The notes beneath the pieces were generated by a model. The model saw nothing but the letters and a program-made list of their open reading frames with translations. It was not told the origin of the DNA and ran no database searches. A DNA stretch of 64,000 nt from NCBI GenBank assembly GCA_902168105.1, contig CABHOY010000033.1, positions 118,915-182,914 of the forward strand, read 5' to 3'. Position numbers and translations under genes: made by a program. This document shows, piece by piece, positions 63,878 through 64,000 of this stretch. Numbering within the stretch: position 1 is the first letter of the stretch; each line of letters starts with the position of its first letter. This DNA comes from an uncultured Flavihumibacter sp. (lineage in GTDB: Bacteria > Bacteroidota > Bacteroidia > Chitinophagales > Chitinophagaceae).

Positions 63878-64000
63878 GTGCGCCATGCATGCCATAGTTC
63901 TTTAAAGTGAAAGTCTTGAACGAGCCATCCAACGGGAATCGTCAGTCCAAAGCAAGGGTGTCCACCGCGAGGTGGAATCTGAAGGAAGCGGCGGACAAAC
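63878..64000 (+). mobile_element. Group IIC-like intron, 5' end of domain I (cut by window)
   Basis: The sequence starts GTGCG, the 5' splice-site consensus of group II introns, directly after the terminator T-run. It continues with GTGAAAGTC, then GCAAGGGTGTCC, a short GCGA-capped stem and GGAATCTGAAGGAAGCGG, and ends in GACAAAC. This order closely follows the conserved domain I of class C introns as I recall it from the Oceanobacillus iheyensis intron. Class C introns insert after terminator hairpins, which fits exactly. The reverse-transcriptase gene and 3' end would lie beyond the window. Confidence 0.9.

Overview
The window looks like chromosome from a Chitinophaga-like member of the Bacteroidota. 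It holds three SusC/SusD pairs, an ECF sigma/FecR pair, 7TMR-DISM and LytTR signalling proteins, and several promoters of the Bacteroidota form (TTTG, about 19 bases, TAnnTTTG). No rRNA, tRNA or CRISPR array was seen. The genus is an inference from gene content, not from a marker gene.

Layout. 1-2.8 kb: a partial NTF2-like secreted protein, a secreted protein with an SH3-like part and a lysine-rich tandem-repeat tail, and an ECF sigma factor with a small membrane protein. 2.84-4.01 kb: a gene-free, very large imperfect palindrome. 4.0-8.2 kb: a two-gene unit, a B12-type radical SAM protein with an atypical CX4CX2C cluster motif and a 7TM receptor whose C-terminus is the zinc ribbon of an IS1595-type transposase. 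8.65-14.7 kb: PUL 1 (SusC, SusD, GH30). 15.6-28.1 kb, minus strand: PUL 2 (SusC, SusD, GH36-like hydrolase, DUF5107-TPR protein, aldose 1-epimerase, sugar porter), with a divergent AraC regulator. 29.5-34.9 kb: acyltransferase, HAD phosphatase, outer-membrane porin, thioesterase and a DUF4279-like protein.

34.9-46.6 kb: a complete Kdp potassium-uptake locus. On the minus strand it runs from an unknown 119-residue protein through a 27-residue membrane peptide, KdpF, KdpA, KdpB, KdpC and a GNAT acetyltransferase to a kinase-less KdpD and a separate HAMP/PAS histidine kinase. A sigma-54-type (NtrC-like) response regulator lies nearby. A 13-bp palindrome, TCTCA-N3-TGAGA, sits about 120 bp upstream of sigma-54-like sequences in front of both the kdp operon and the distant porin gene. 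I infer one potassium regulon using an enhancer-binding protein instead of the usual OmpR-type KdpE.

46.8-56.9 kb: a lipoprotein, an acyltransferase/LytS/LytTR operon, an S8 protease, a ZigA-type metal GTPase behind a strong promoter and a palindrome, a small secreted peptide, a cupin, a thioredoxin-like protein that lacks its second cysteine, an isochorismatase-type hydrolase and an unknown protein. 57.1-63.8 kb: PUL 3 (ECF sigma, FecR, STN-containing SusC, SusD), closed by a rho-independent terminator. Directly after the terminator T-run begins the 5' end of a group IIC-like intron, which runs off the end of the window.
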